Assembly: GCF_016786325.1 (NCBI RefSeq) | Contig: NZ_JADWYU010000088.1 | Location: 27,907-60,308, forward strand | Length of the DNA: 32,402 nt | DNA from: Frankia nepalensis | GTDB lineage: Bacteria; Actinomycetota; Actinomycetes; Frankiales; Frankiaceae | Direction: 5' to 3' | The notes under the pieces: model-generated | Seen by the model: the letters and a program-made list of their open reading frames with translations, nothing else | Databases searched by the model: none | Told to the model about the DNA's origin: nothing | Made by a program: the position numbers and the translations under genes | Shown here: piece by piece, positions 1-8,444 of the stretch | Layout: each line of letters opens with the position of its first letter | How positions within the stretch are numbered: position 1 is the first letter of the stretch

Positions 1-73
1 CGCCGGCCCGCCGGCCCCTCGGGGGGCCTCCGCCCGCCGCCGGCGGGCCGGGCGGCGCGGCGGGGAGCCCGGC

Positions 74-904
74 ATGCGAGTAGGCCGAACGTCCACCCGT
101 CGGGAGGACGTCGTCACGCTGGGAGCCTTCACCTTCGTGCTCCTCCCGCTGGCGGTGCTCGTCACACTGGTCGCGTGCGTGGCCACCGGGGCCGCCATGG
201 GCGCGGGCGCGTTCGGGGACCGGATCCTGGCGCGCGCGGCACCCGGCGCCGCCGCGCCGGCGGACCCGCGGGTCGTCCTCTGGGGCGACTCGCTGGCATG
301 GGAGTCGCGGGGGGCGTTCCAGGAGACGGCCCAGGCGGCCGGCGCCCAGGTCAGGACCCGCACCTTCGGCGGCACGGCGCCCTGCGACTGGCTGGCGGAC
401 ATCCCGATCCAGATCCGCGAGTGGCGGCCTACCGACGCGGTGCTGTCCTTCTCGGGGAACGCGCTGTCGGCGTGCATGCGTGGCCGCGACGTCGTCGACG
501 CGTACCGGGCCGACGGCGAGGCCGCGGTCCGGCTGCTGCGGGCCGGCGGGGTCCGGGTGTGGCTGGCGGTCGCGCCACCACGCCCGGACCAGCCCGTGCG
601 CACCGACGGCATGACCGATCTGGACCGCGTGCTGCGGTCGATCGCCGCGGTTCACGACCAGACCGGGGTCGTGTTCGCCGACCTCGTCGTCACGGCCCGT
701 GGGCGGTGGGCCGCCCGGCTGCCGTGCCGGCCGGGTGAACCATGCCAGCCGGACGGCCAGGTCCGGGTGCGCGGGCCCGACCGGGTGCACTTCTGCCCGG
801 TGCCCACCCCGGCGATGACCGAGTGCCCGGTCTACAACGCGGGCGCCGAACGCTACGGCGCGGCGATGGCGGCGCCGTTCCTCGCCCGGTCGCCGGCTAC
901 CTGA
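74..904 (+). CDS. Membrane-anchored SGNH-hydrolase-like protein
   Basis: A 276-residue protein. Residues about 17-45 form one hydrophobic segment preceded by Arg/Glu/Asp residues, so it is probably an N-terminal anchor with the rest outside the cell. After the anchor comes VLWGDSLAW with the GDS nucleophile block at residues 71-73. Near the end is D236-x-x-H239 followed by FC, matching the catalytic Asp/His of SGNH/GDSL esterases. Such domains remove or hydrolyse acyl groups on lipids, sugars or cell-wall polymers; the substrate here is unknown. Several Cys residues in the outer domain could form disulfides. The ATG follows a GGGGAG run at a suitable distance. The gene stands alone and ends in a strong hairpin; the 73 bases before it show no gene. 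Related domains are often fused to acyltransferase-3 membrane proteins, but none is present in this window. Confidence 0.75.
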   Translation: MRVGRTSTRREDVVTLGAFTFVLLPLAVLVTLVACVATGAAMGAGAFGDRILARAAPGAAAPADPRVVLWGDSLAWESRGAFQETAQAAGAQVRTRTFGGTAPCDWLADIPIQIREWRPTDAVLSFSGNALSACMRGRDVVDAYRADGEAAVRLLRAGGVRVWLAVAPPRPDQPVRTDGMTDLDRVLRSIAAVHDQTGVVFADLVVTARGRWAARLPCRPGEPCQPDGQVRVRGPDRVHFCPVPTPAMTECPVYNAGAERYGAAMAAPFLARSPAT

Positions 905-927
905 GCGCACGACCACACAGGGCCGCG

Positions 928-978
928 GGCGGGCCGGTGACCTCCGGCCCGCCTACGGCCGGAGGTCACCGGCCCGCC
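928..978 (+). terminator. 22-bp hairpin after the SGNH hydrolase gene
   Basis: A perfect 22-bp inverted repeat (928-949 with 957-978) with a 7-nt loop starts 24 nt after the stop codon of the SGNH gene. There is no U-tract, as is common in high-GC actinobacteria. It may stop transcription from both sides, since the antiporter operon ends at 1207 on the other strand. Confidence 0.75.
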
Positions 979-1206
979 GGAGAGGACTCGACGACGGTGC
1001 CGGGCGCGGAATCCGCGCTGGCGCGGGGTCTTCGACCATGATCCCAGAGGCGATGGTGCCGAAAACCGGCTCGTCGGGCGCCACAGCTCATGGCCCGATC
1101 CCAGGACCGGACAGCTACCAGCGGTTTTCCGTCGCCCCACGTGGCCGGCCGACGCCGGACCTCGGAACCAATGGGCTCGCGTCGGGCGTAACCGGGGACG
1201 GGCCCG

Positions 1207-1578
1207 CTATCGGCGGTCGGGACGGGCCGGCTGGCCGGGCGCGGGGGTCTCGCCGCGGTGGCTGGCCAGGTCGTCGACCAGCAGCAGGTCGTGGCGGATC
1301 CGGCCGGTGCGGTAGGCGGCCCGGCTGACCCGCTGGGCGACGACCGGCGCCGTCACCAGCTGCAGGAGGCCGACCAGCGCCAGCCCGGCGCCGTAGCGCG
1401 GCTCCACCTGCAGGGCGGCGCCGGCCAGGATCGACAGCAGGCCGATCGTCTGCGGCTTGGTCGCGGCCTGCAGCCGGGACGGCACGTCGGGGAAGCGGCG
1501 CAGGCCCCAGGAGCCGAGCACGCAGAACACCGCCCCGGTCAGCATCAGCGTCGCGGTCGCGACGTCGGCGCCGTTCAT
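1207..1578 (-). CDS. mnhG: Na+/H+ antiporter subunit G (MnhG/MrpG)
   Basis: A 123-residue membrane protein with three hydrophobic segments (about 7-25, 43-58 and 63-82) and the family-typical GSWGLRRFPDVPSRLQAATKPQT block between the first two. Length and layout fit MrpG, the last and smallest-role subunit of the Mrp cation/proton antiporter, which sits in the inner membrane complex with subunits A-F. Its ATG overlaps the stop of mnhF by 4 nt, so translation is likely coupled. The C-terminal tail after residue 100 is hydrophilic. It is the last gene of the operon; 229 bases without a gene follow before the hairpin of the neighbouring hydrolase gene. Confidence 0.93.
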   Translation of the reverse strand: MNGADVATATLMLTGAVFCVLGSWGLRRFPDVPSRLQAATKPQTIGLLSILAGAALQVEPRYGAGLALVGLLQLVTAPVVAQRVSRAAYRTGRIRHDLLLVDDLASHRGETPAPGQPARPDRR

Positions 1579-1841
1579 CGGGTGGTCCCGCGCTGCTCGA
1601 CGAGGCGGCCCGCCGTCACCGAGCCGAGAAAGCCCAACAGCGCGACCACGCCGAGCAGCGCGATGTTCCAGCCTTCCCGGTACATCGCGATGTCGACCGC
1701 CACCCCGCAGACGAGCAGCACGACGAGCACGTCGAGCGCGACGACGCGGTCCAGGTTCGTCGGGCCGCGCACCGCCCGGTCCAGCGTGAGCAGGCCCGCG
1801 ACGCCGAGCAGCGCCAGCGTGACGCCGTAGATGATGCTCAT
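1575..1841 (-). CDS. mnhF: Na+/H+ antiporter subunit F (MnhF/MrpF)
   Basis: An 88-residue protein with three predicted membrane helices (about 4-20, 35-51 and 58-77). The sequence RAVRGPTNLDRVVALD after helix 1 is the hallmark of MrpF. Length is normal for the family. The ATG at 1841 overlaps the mnhE stop as ATGA and its own stop overlaps the mnhG start in the same way. A longer reading frame runs through this region from further upstream, but that extension is the out-of-frame shadow of mnhE and has no membrane character. The role is as a structural subunit of the Mrp Na+/H+ antiporter. Confidence 0.93.
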   Translation of the reverse strand: MSIIYGVTLALLGVAGLLTLDRAVRGPTNLDRVVALDVLVVLLVCGVAVDIAMYREGWNIALLGVVALLGFLGSVTAGRLVEQRGTTR

Positions 1842-2527
1842 CGGCCCTTCCCTTCCGGCTCGAACGGCCCGGCCGGACGTTCGTGGTGATCTGGTTCCTC
1901 GGGGTGTCCCGACGTGACCGGCCGGTCCGGGTGGTCCGAGCGGCTGGGGCGGTCCGGCTGGGCGGGGCGGTCCGGTTGGTCGGGGAACGCCCTGATCACC
2001 CTGCGCTGCAGGCCGTCGATCCTGGCGCGCGCGCTCTCGACCGCCTCCGGCCCGCCGGAGGTGAGCATGTGGACGTAGAACACCCCGGCGTCGCGGTCGA
2101 CCTCGAGGACCGACGAGCCGGGCGCCAGCGAGACCGCGTGGGCGACCAGCGTCGAGACCACCTCGGAACGGGTGCGCAGCGGAACGGCGATGATCGCCGA
2201 CGGGGTGGCCGGACCAAACCTGATCATCTGCGTGGCGACCTTGAGGCTGGACGGAACCAGGTCGGCGATCAGGTAGGCGCCCAGCGCCAGCGCCCACGGC
2301 GGGCGGATGCGCGGGGCGCGCGAGGCGGCGCCGAGCGGCCGGAGCGGGAAGGCCGCGAGCACCGTGGCCGCGACGGCCACGCCGCTGAGCGCGACGAGCC
2401 CGTTCACCCGCCCCCACAGCAGCACCCAGACCAGCCACAGCCAGGCCAGCTGGGCCGGGCGCCGGGTGATCCGGGCGGCTCCGCCCGCCCGCGCCTGGCC
2501 GCCGGCGGGCGCGGGCGAGCCGGTCAC
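1838..2527 (-). CDS. mnhE: Na+/H+ antiporter subunit E (MnhE/MrpE) with long charged tail
   Basis: A 229-residue protein that starts at GTG 2527, overlapping the mnhD stop as GTGA. Two to three membrane segments lie at about 27-65 and 76-92, followed by the MrpE features VPSSLKVATQMI and PLRTRSEVVSTLVAHAVSLAPGS, then a beta-rich cytoplasmic domain with VDRDAGVFYVHML. Usual MrpE proteins are about 160 residues; here the extra length is a C-terminal tail from about residue 182 made of repeating PDR/PDQ/PSR triplets rich in Pro, Asp, Arg and His. The tail is encoded by a degenerate repeat at 1919-1984 and is probably disordered. Role: assembly or stability subunit of the Mrp antiporter. Confidence 0.92.
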   Translation of the reverse strand: MTGSPAPAGGQARAGGAARITRRPAQLAWLWLVWVLLWGRVNGLVALSGVAVAATVLAAFPLRPLGAASRAPRIRPPWALALGAYLIADLVPSSLKVATQMIRFGPATPSAIIAVPLRTRSEVVSTLVAHAVSLAPGSSVLEVDRDAGVFYVHMLTSGGPEAVESARARIDGLQRRVIRAFPDQPDRPAQPDRPSRSDHPDRPVTSGHPEEPDHHERPAGPFEPEGKGR

Positions 2528-4068
2528 CGGCCACCCCCCGCGCCCGCCGCCGGAAGGACGACATCCTGGTAGACCGTGGGGCGCAGGACGTCCTCGGCTG
2601 CCCGGCCGGTCAGGCCGGCCAGCGGGCCGGCGAACACCGTGAGCGCGACGCCCGCGGCGACCAGCCCCGCCGTCGCGGCGATCATCGGGCGGCGGACGGT
2701 GGCCGGGTTGGCCGGCGCGGCGCCGGGCGGCTCCGGGTCGGGCGACGCGGGCCGGGGCCGCCGCCAGAACGCGAACACCCACACCCGGACCATCGCGTAC
2801 AACGTCAGCAGGCTGGCGGCGAGCATCGCGGCGATGGCCAGGTAGGCGGCGACGCCGCCGGCCCGCGAGCCGGCCTGGAGCAGGGCGAGCTTCGCGACGA
2901 AGCCGGACAGTGGCGGCACCCCGGCGAGGCTCAGCGCCGGAACGGCGAACAGCACAGCCACCACCGGGGCCGCGGCGGCGAGGCCGCCGGCGCGGCGTGG
3001 CACCGACGTGCCCGCGTACCCGGCGACGAGACCGCCGACGAGAAACAGCGTCGCCTGGGTCAGGATGTGATGGACCATGTAAAGGATCACGCCGGACAGG
3101 CCGATCGCGGTGAACAGCGACAGCCCGAACAGCATGTACCCGATGTGGCTGACGAGCAGGAACGACAGCATCCGGTTCAGGTCCTCCTGGGCGATCGCGC
3201 CGAGCGCGCCGACCAGCAGGGTCAGGACGGCGACGCCGAGCAGCAGCAGCCAGGTCCCGTCGTGGGAGAACACCAGGGTGTGCGTCCGGATCAGCGCGTA
3301 CACGCCGACCTTGGTGAGCAGCGCGGCGAGCACGGCCGTGATCGGAGCGGGCGCCGTCGGGTAGCTGTCCGGGAGCCAGAAGTGCAACGGCACCGCCGCC
3401 GCCTTGATCCCGAAGACGACCAGGACGAGCAGGCCCAGCGCGGCGCGCAGCCCGTCCGGCAGGCCGCCGACCTCGCGGGCCAGGTCGGCGAGGTTGACCG
3501 TGCCGGTGGCGGCGTACACCAGCGCGATCATCGTCAGGAACAGCAGCGACGAGGTGAGACTGACGATCACGTATGTCATCCCCGCCCTGATCCGGGAGGC
3601 CGTCGTGCCGAGCGTGATCAGGACGTAGGACGAGACGAGCATGAGCTCGAAGGCGACGAACAGGTTGAACAGGTCCGCGGTCAGATAGGCCAGCGCGACG
3701 CCGGCGACGAGGCACAGGTAGACGGCCGTGAAGATCGTGTTGTCGCCGCGGGAGGTGTCCCTGGTGGCGCCCTGCCCGACGGCGTAGCAGAACACCGCGA
3801 ACGTCACGACGTCCGAGACGAGCAGCAGCAGCGCCGAGAGGCGGTCCGCGACCAGGGTGACCCCGATGGGCGCCGGCCACCCACCCAGGTTCGCGGCGAT
3901 CGGCCCGCCGGTGTCGGTGAGGACGACCAGCGCGGCCGAGTCGGCCGCCATCGCGCCGATCACGGCCAGGGCGAGCAGTCGCTGGGCACGGGGGTGGCGG
4001 CGCAGCACGAGGATCACGCCGGCGGCCAGCAGCGGAGCGATCATCGGCAGGACGACCAGAATGCTCAC
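2524..4068 (-). CDS. mnhD: Na+/H+ antiporter subunit D (MnhD/MrpD)
   Basis: A 514-residue polytopic membrane protein of the proton-translocating NuoL/M/N-like family. Start is GTG 4068, overlapping the mnhC stop. Helix-embedded residues expected in MrpD are present: E141 in FVAFELMLVSSY, K222 in VVFGIKAAAVPLHFWLPDSY, and K253 in LAALLTKVGVYALIR. H-rich MVHHILTQATLF lies in the later half, as in complex I antiporter-like subunits. A loop of Pro/Ala/Glu between the late helices (about residues 435-455) is the only low-complexity stretch. Together with MnhA it should form the ion- and proton-conducting core of the Mrp complex. Confidence 0.95.
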   Translation of the reverse strand: MSILVVLPMIAPLLAAGVILVLRRHPRAQRLLALAVIGAMAADSAALVVLTDTGGPIAANLGGWPAPIGVTLVADRLSALLLLVSDVVTFAVFCYAVGQGATRDTSRGDNTIFTAVYLCLVAGVALAYLTADLFNLFVAFELMLVSSYVLITLGTTASRIRAGMTYVIVSLTSSLLFLTMIALVYAATGTVNLADLAREVGGLPDGLRAALGLLVLVVFGIKAAAVPLHFWLPDSYPTAPAPITAVLAALLTKVGVYALIRTHTLVFSHDGTWLLLLGVAVLTLLVGALGAIAQEDLNRMLSFLLVSHIGYMLFGLSLFTAIGLSGVILYMVHHILTQATLFLVGGLVAGYAGTSVPRRAGGLAAAAPVVAVLFAVPALSLAGVPPLSGFVAKLALLQAGSRAGGVAAYLAIAAMLAASLLTLYAMVRVWVFAFWRRPRPASPDPEPPGAAPANPATVRRPMIAATAGLVAAGVALTVFAGPLAGLTGRAAEDVLRPTVYQDVVLPAAGAGGGR

Positions 4069-4694
4069 GGGGTGCTCCCCTCCGGGTGATCCGGGCCGCG
4101 GGCGGGGCCCGCGCCCCGCCTGGCGGCCTGGGTCGGCTGCCCTTCCTCCTCGTCCCGCGCCCCGTCCGTCTCGGCGCCGTCCGTCTCGGCGCCGTCCGTT
4201 TCGCCGACGGCCGTTTCGGAACCGTCTGTCTCGGCGCTGTCCTGTTCGGTGTCCGTCTGTTCGGTGCCTGTCTGTTCGGCGTCCGTCTGTTCGGGGTCGG
4301 TGGTCGTTCCCCGGTGCGCGCTGAGGTCCCGCTGGAGCCGGACGATCCGGGCGTCCTCGACGTCGTCGCGCACCTCGTCGTCGCCGAGCAGGGTCCACGA
4401 CCGGTAGGCCAGGGCGAGCAGGAACGTCGTCAGCGCGAACGTGATGACGATCGAGGTGAGCGCCATCCCCTGCGGCAGCGGGTTGGACATCTGCTCGGGC
4501 GCGGACGTGCCGACCATCGGCGCCCGGCCGCTGCGCCCGCCGACGAGCAGCAGGAGCAGGTTCGTGGCATGGCCGAGCAGCACGATCCCGATGAGGATCC
4601 GCATCAGCGACCGTTGCAGCAGGAGGTAGGTCCCGGCGGTGAACAGCCCGCCGACGACGGCGGCGGACGTGAGGTTGAGCGCCGTCGGGGTCAT
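4065..4694 (-). CDS. mnhC: Na+/H+ antiporter subunit C (MnhC/MrpC) with acidic repeat tail
   Basis: A 209-residue protein. Residues 1-105 are a normal MrpC/NuoK-like subunit with three helices (about 9-26, 31-51 and 77-97) and the family pattern LMRILIGIVLLGHATNLLLL. MrpC is usually about 110-120 residues. Here a highly acidic cytoplasmic tail of about 100 residues follows, with near-perfect five-residue repeats (EQTD-x and ETDGA) at residues 133-180. The ATG at 4694 overlaps the mnhA stop as ATGA. The tail is likely disordered and negatively charged; a role in cation attraction or partner binding would be guesswork. The core assignment is secure. Confidence 0.94.
   Translation of the reverse strand: MTPTALNLTSAAVVGGLFTAGTYLLLQRSLMRILIGIVLLGHATNLLLLLVGGRSGRAPMVGTSAPEQMSNPLPQGMALTSIVITFALTTFLLALAYRSWTLLGDDEVRDDVEDARIVRLQRDLSAHRGTTTDPEQTDAEQTGTEQTDTEQDSAETDGSETAVGETDGAETDGAETDGARDEEEGQPTQAARRGAGPARGPDHPEGSTP
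4155..4298 (-). repeat. 15-bp in-frame tandem repeat in mnhC
   Basis: Degenerate and partly perfect 15-bp units, for example GTCCGTCTCGGCGCC on the plus strand, encode the EQTD-x and ETDGA repeats of the MnhC tail. The period is a multiple of three, so copy-number change would not break the frame. Confidence 0.85.
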
Positions 4695-7600
4695 CGGTCC
4701 GAACCCGTCGACGCGCGGCCCAGTTCCGCCCTCGCTCCCGGCCCCGGGATCGGGACCGGGCCGGCGAGCACCGCATGGTCGCGATCGCCGGTCTCCGCGT
4801 CCACCACCGGTTCGGGCGGCAGGAACGCCTCCTTGTCGACGCCGGTGCCGAGCGTGCGCAGCAGCTCGAGCACCACGCCGGTGATCAGCAGATAGACCCC
4901 GACGTCGAAGAACAGGCTGGTCACCAGCTCGACATGGCCGAGCACTGGGAGGTCTCCCTTGAAGACGTAGCTCTCCAGAACCGCGCCGCCGAACACCGTC
5001 GGCGCGAGGCCCGCGAGCGTCGCGGTGAGCAGGCCGGCGCCGATCACCACCGTCGGCGCGACGGGCACCGCCGCGCCGACCTGCCGGCGGCCGCCGGCGA
5101 CATAGCGCAGGACGAAGGCGAAGCCGGCGACCAGCCCCCCGGAGAAGCCGCCGCCGGTGCGGGTGTGCCCGGCGAACAGCAGGTACAGCGAGAAGACGAG
5201 GACGACCGGGAACAGGGCCCGGGTGGTGACCTCGAGCAGCACCGACCCGCGGACCGGGCCGGCGTCGCGGCTGGCACCAGGCGAAGGCCGCCCGGCGCCG
5301 GCCGGCTCCGTCTCGCCGCCCGCCGCCGGGCGCGGCTCGGTGACCGTCCCGGCCGAAAGCAGATCGGCGGGCGGCGGCTCGTCGGCCACGGAACCGGCCA
5401 CGGCGGAGGCCGGCTCGGCGCGCCGGCGCGGCACCCCACCGTCGTGGGCGCGGAACGCGGCGGCGTCCGCGGCCGCGGACGGGCCGCGGGCGATCAGCAG
5501 GCTGGCGACACCGAGCGCGGCGACCGCCAGGACGGAGATCTCCCCGAGCGTGTCGAGTGCCCGGAAGTCGATGATGATGGCGTTCACGACGTTCGTCGCC
5601 CCGGTCTGCGCCGGCGAACGGGCGATGTACTCGGCGCTCACCTTGCTCGGCTCCGTCTGGGCGGCGGTGGTGGCGACCGCGAACACGGCGACCAACGTCC
5701 CGACCGCCAAGGCGACCAGGATCCGCGGCCAGCGGAGCACCCGAGGGCGGTCGGCGGTCGAGAACCGCGTCGGCATCCGGCGCAGCACGAAGACGAAGGC
5801 GATGAGCGAGAGCGACTCGACGAGGAACTGCGCGAGCGCGAGGTCGGGGGCGCCGTCAACGACGAACAGCCCACCGATCCCGTAGCCCACGCCGCCGAGC
5901 AGCAGCGCGGCCGTCAGCCGGCTACGCGCCCGCGCCGCGCCGAACGCGCAGCAGAGCACGATCGTGGCCAGCGGCAGCTGGATGGCGTAGTCCCAGGCGT
6001 GTACCTCGGTCGGCCAGGACCCGCCCGCGAGCAGCGCGGCTCCCGGGACCGCCAGCACCACCAGCATGATCACGCCGAGGTAGACCGGGAGGGAGCCGAT
6101 CTGCGTGCGCGCGGCGACCGCCATCGCGAGCCGGTCGACGGCCGCGGCGCCCGGCCCCTCACCGCCGGACCGTGAACCGGGCCGCGAGCCGCGCGGCCAC
6201 GGCGCGCGCCACCCGGCGCCCGCGCCGAGGCGCGCCTCGAGGGCGCGCGCGCCGGCGAAGAGCGCGCAGCCGCCGGCGAGCGCGCCGGCGGACAGCGCGA
6301 GCGCCGCGCCGGGCCCGTGCCACAGCGCCAGGTGGTAGCGCCCGTCCGGGCTTGGCGCGTAGGCGTCGGCGTAGCCGGCGGCCAGCGCGTCGACGGCCGC
6401 CGGCGCGAGACCCAGGGCCAGCCCGGCGGCGGCGAGCAGCAGCGCCGGGGCGGTGAACATCGGGCTCGCCGGCGCGAGCGGCGTCGGCGGCACGCCGTCC
6501 TTCGTCGCGAACGCGCCCCACAGGAGCCGCAGCGTGTAGCCGGTCGTCAGCGCGGCGCCAACGACCAGCACGGCCAGCGGCGCGAGCCCGGAGTCGTGCC
6601 AGAACGCCTCGAACGCCGCCTCCTTGCCGAGGAAGCCGACGAACGGCGGCAGCCCGGCCATCGAGCCCGCCGCGAGCAGAGCGGCGGCCGTCAGCAGGGG
6701 AGCGCGCCGCCCGACGCCGGACAGCGCGCGCAGGTCGCGCGTCCCGGCCCGGTGGTCCACGACGCCAACGATCATGAACAGTGTGGCCTTGAACAGGGCG
6801 TGCGCGAGGATCATCGCCGCCCCGGCGAGCGCGGCCGTCCGGGTACCGAAGCCGACCAGTGCCACGAGGAAGCCGAGTTGGCTGACCGTGCCGAACGCGA
6901 GCAGCCGCTTGAGGTCGGTCGCCGCGAGCGCCCGCACCCCGCCGACGACCATCGTCGCCGCGCCGAGCGCGACCGCCGGGATCCGCCAGCCGGGCACGGT
7001 GGCGAACGCCGGCGTCAGCGTCGCGACGAGGAACACGCCGGCCTTCACCATGGCCGCGGCGTGCAGGTAGGCGCTCACCGGCGTCGGCGCGACCATCGCC
7101 GCTGGCAGCCACGACGAGAACGGCGCCAGCGCCGACTTGCTGGCCGCGCCGACGAGGACGAGTGCCAGGGCCGCGACGACCGGGCCGTCGGCGGCGGGCG
7201 GGTCGGCGACGATGCCCGAGATCCGGTACGTGCCGGCGGCCTCGCCGAGCAGGACGAGACCGGCCAGCATCGCCAGCCCGCCGGCCGTCGTCACCAGCAG
7301 CGCCCGCGCCGCGGCCCGCCGGGCCGGCGACGTCCGCCCGCTCCCGCCGATCAGCAGGAACGAGAAGACGGTGGTGAGCTCCCAGAAGACGAACAGGGTC
7401 AGCAGGTCGTCCGCGAGGACCAGCCCGAGCATCGCGCCGGCGAACGCGAGCAGCGCGCCGGCCGACCGGCCGAACCCGTCGCCGTCGTGCGCGTGGTACC
7501 AGCGGGCATAGCAGAACACCAGGGTGCCGACCCCGGTGACCAGCAGCGCCATGAGCAGCGCCAACGGGCTCAGCCGCAGGGCCATGACCAGGTGCAGGTC

Positions 7601-7786
7601 GGGCACCCAGCGCAGGTGGGCCTCCGGCCGGGCCCCGGCGCCGACCGCCGGGACCTGGGTCAGCAGCCAGCCGAAGGTCGCGGCCGGCACCACGGCGCCG
7701 ACGAGGTGGACACGGGCGCCGAGCCGGCCGGCGAGCGTCGGGAGCAGCGCGGCGAGAACGAAGGGGCCGGCTACGGCGGCGAGCAC
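4691..7786 (-). CDS. mnhA: Na+/H+ antiporter subunit A fused to subunit B (MnhAB)
   Basis: A 1031-residue membrane protein, the first gene of the operon. Residues 1 to about 480 form the NuoL-like antiporter domain, with E136 in FVFWELTTVFSFLLIG, K217 in GAASKSALAPFSSWLP and K248 in HAAAMVKAGVFL. A further membrane block (about 560-770) matches the C-terminal MrpA/DUF4040 region. After a Pro/Ala/Glu linker of roughly 65 residues, residues about 849-985 form an MnhB domain (RALFPVVLVFSLYLLFAGHTRTGGGFSGG and a GVYLLITGVVLELL helix). MrpA-MrpB fusions are known in other bacteria. The start is GTG 7786 with GGGAG about 9 nt upstream. All downstream mnh genes overlap by 4 nt, implying one coupled transcript. 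The complex exchanges Na+ (or K+) for protons and supports pH and salt tolerance. Confidence 0.94.
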   Translation of the reverse strand: MLAAVAGPFVLAALLPTLAGRLGARVHLVGAVVPAATFGWLLTQVPAVGAGARPEAHLRWVPDLHLVMALRLSPLALLMALLVTGVGTLVFCYARWYHAHDGDGFGRSAGALLAFAGAMLGLVLADDLLTLFVFWELTTVFSFLLIGGSGRTSPARRAAARALLVTTAGGLAMLAGLVLLGEAAGTYRISGIVADPPAADGPVVAALALVLVGAASKSALAPFSSWLPAAMVAPTPVSAYLHAAAMVKAGVFLVATLTPAFATVPGWRIPAVALGAATMVVGGVRALAATDLKRLLAFGTVSQLGFLVALVGFGTRTAALAGAAMILAHALFKATLFMIVGVVDHRAGTRDLRALSGVGRRAPLLTAAALLAAGSMAGLPPFVGFLGKEAAFEAFWHDSGLAPLAVLVVGAALTTGYTLRLLWGAFATKDGVPPTPLAPASPMFTAPALLLAAAGLALGLAPAAVDALAAGYADAYAPSPDGRYHLALWHGPGAALALSAGALAGGCALFAGARALEARLGAGAGWRAPWPRGSRPGSRSGGEGPGAAAVDRLAMAVAARTQIGSLPVYLGVIMLVVLAVPGAALLAGGSWPTEVHAWDYAIQLPLATIVLCCAFGAARARSRLTAALLLGGVGYGIGGLFVVDGAPDLALAQFLVESLSLIAFVFVLRRMPTRFSTADRPRVLRWPRILVALAVGTLVAVFAVATTAAQTEPSKVSAEYIARSPAQTGATNVVNAIIIDFRALDTLGEISVLAVAALGVASLLIARGPSAAADAAAFRAHDGGVPRRRAEPASAVAGSVADEPPPADLLSAGTVTEPRPAAGGETEPAGAGRPSPGASRDAGPVRGSVLLEVTTRALFPVVLVFSLYLLFAGHTRTGGGFSGGLVAGFAFVLRYVAGGRRQVGAAVPVAPTVVIGAGLLTATLAGLAPTVFGGAVLESYVFKGDLPVLGHVELVTSLFFDVGVYLLITGVVLELLRTLGTGVDKEAFLPPEPVVDAETGDRDHAVLAGPVPIPGPGARAELGRASTGSDR

Positions 7787-8271
7787 GCGGCGCTCCCACG
7801 ATGCCGATCGAGCACGCCCCGGCGCAGCGATCCTGGTGGTCTGAGCCGGCCGTGACCAGGCCTGCCGTAGTCAGCCATGTCTGTCGTCCTTCGGCATCGA
7901 TGTCGAGTTGTGGGCAGTGCGCGGCGATGGCTCCGCGGGCGGTGCGCGGGTCATCGCCGTGTCCGTAGGTGCGCGTCGTGACGGGTGCGTCGTGACCGTG
8001 GCGGGGGAGCGTGCCGTGGTCGTACTGGTCGCTGATCGGGCCGGCGGCGTCGGTGCGCCGCCGGGCGCGCGTGGCTTCGAGCCTCCGCCTGACGGCCGGT
8101 GCGGCCGAGGCGGTAGGCGGGATCCGAGGGAGCCACGAGGAACCGGCCAGGCCACCCATCGTTCTCGGCCAGGCGGACCGGCCGGAGAGACAGCCGCCCA
8201 TGCGGGCTGGCGGTGTGGGTGGTCGCCGTGGGGGCGACGCCGCCATTGTACCTGTTCGTCACGATGTCCCA
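7787..8271. other. Upstream region of the mnh operon, no gene seen
   Basis: No frame here has convincing codon use or a recognisable product; the available frames are Arg/Pro/Ala-rich as expected from random high-GC DNA. It should contain the promoter of the mnh operon on the minus strand, but I see no clear -35/-10 pair and no known riboswitch. Confidence 0.55.
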
Positions 8272-8335
8272 GCGCGGCGGCGCGGCGGCGTGACGGCGCG
8301 GCGGCGCGGCGGCGTGACGGCGTGACGGCGTGACG
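8272..8335. repeat. Tandem 24-bp and 8-bp repeats
   Basis: Two exact 24-bp copies (8272-8295 and 8296-8319), built from GCGCGGCGG-type subunits and ending in GCGTGACG, are followed by two more GCGTGACG octamers (8320-8335). The array directly abuts the 17-bp hairpin at 8341. Confidence 0.85.
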
Positions 8336-8340
8336 GCCGG

Positions 8341-8380
8341 CGACGGCCAGCGGGCTCCCGGCGGAGCCCGCTGGCCGTCG
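8341..8380 (-). terminator. 17-bp hairpin downstream of the small peptide gene
   Basis: A perfect 17-bp inverted repeat (8341-8357 with 8364-8380) with a 6-nt loop lies 65 nt beyond the stop of the secreted peptide gene on the minus strand. No U-run follows. It probably ends the peptide transcript and separates it from the mnh operon. Confidence 0.75.
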
Positions 8381-8407
8381 CGTCCCGGCGTGCCGGCAGG
8401 GCCGCGA

Positions 8408-8428
8408 CCGGTCCCTGGCCGGGACCGG
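8408..8428 (-). terminator. Second hairpin after the small peptide gene
   Basis: CCGGTCCC and GGGACCGG form an 8-bp perfect stem with a 5-nt loop, 17 nt after the stop codon at 8445. Together with the 17-bp hairpin it forms a tandem termination or RNA-stability structure. Confidence 0.6.
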
Positions 8429-8444
8429 CGGACGGCGCGGACCG

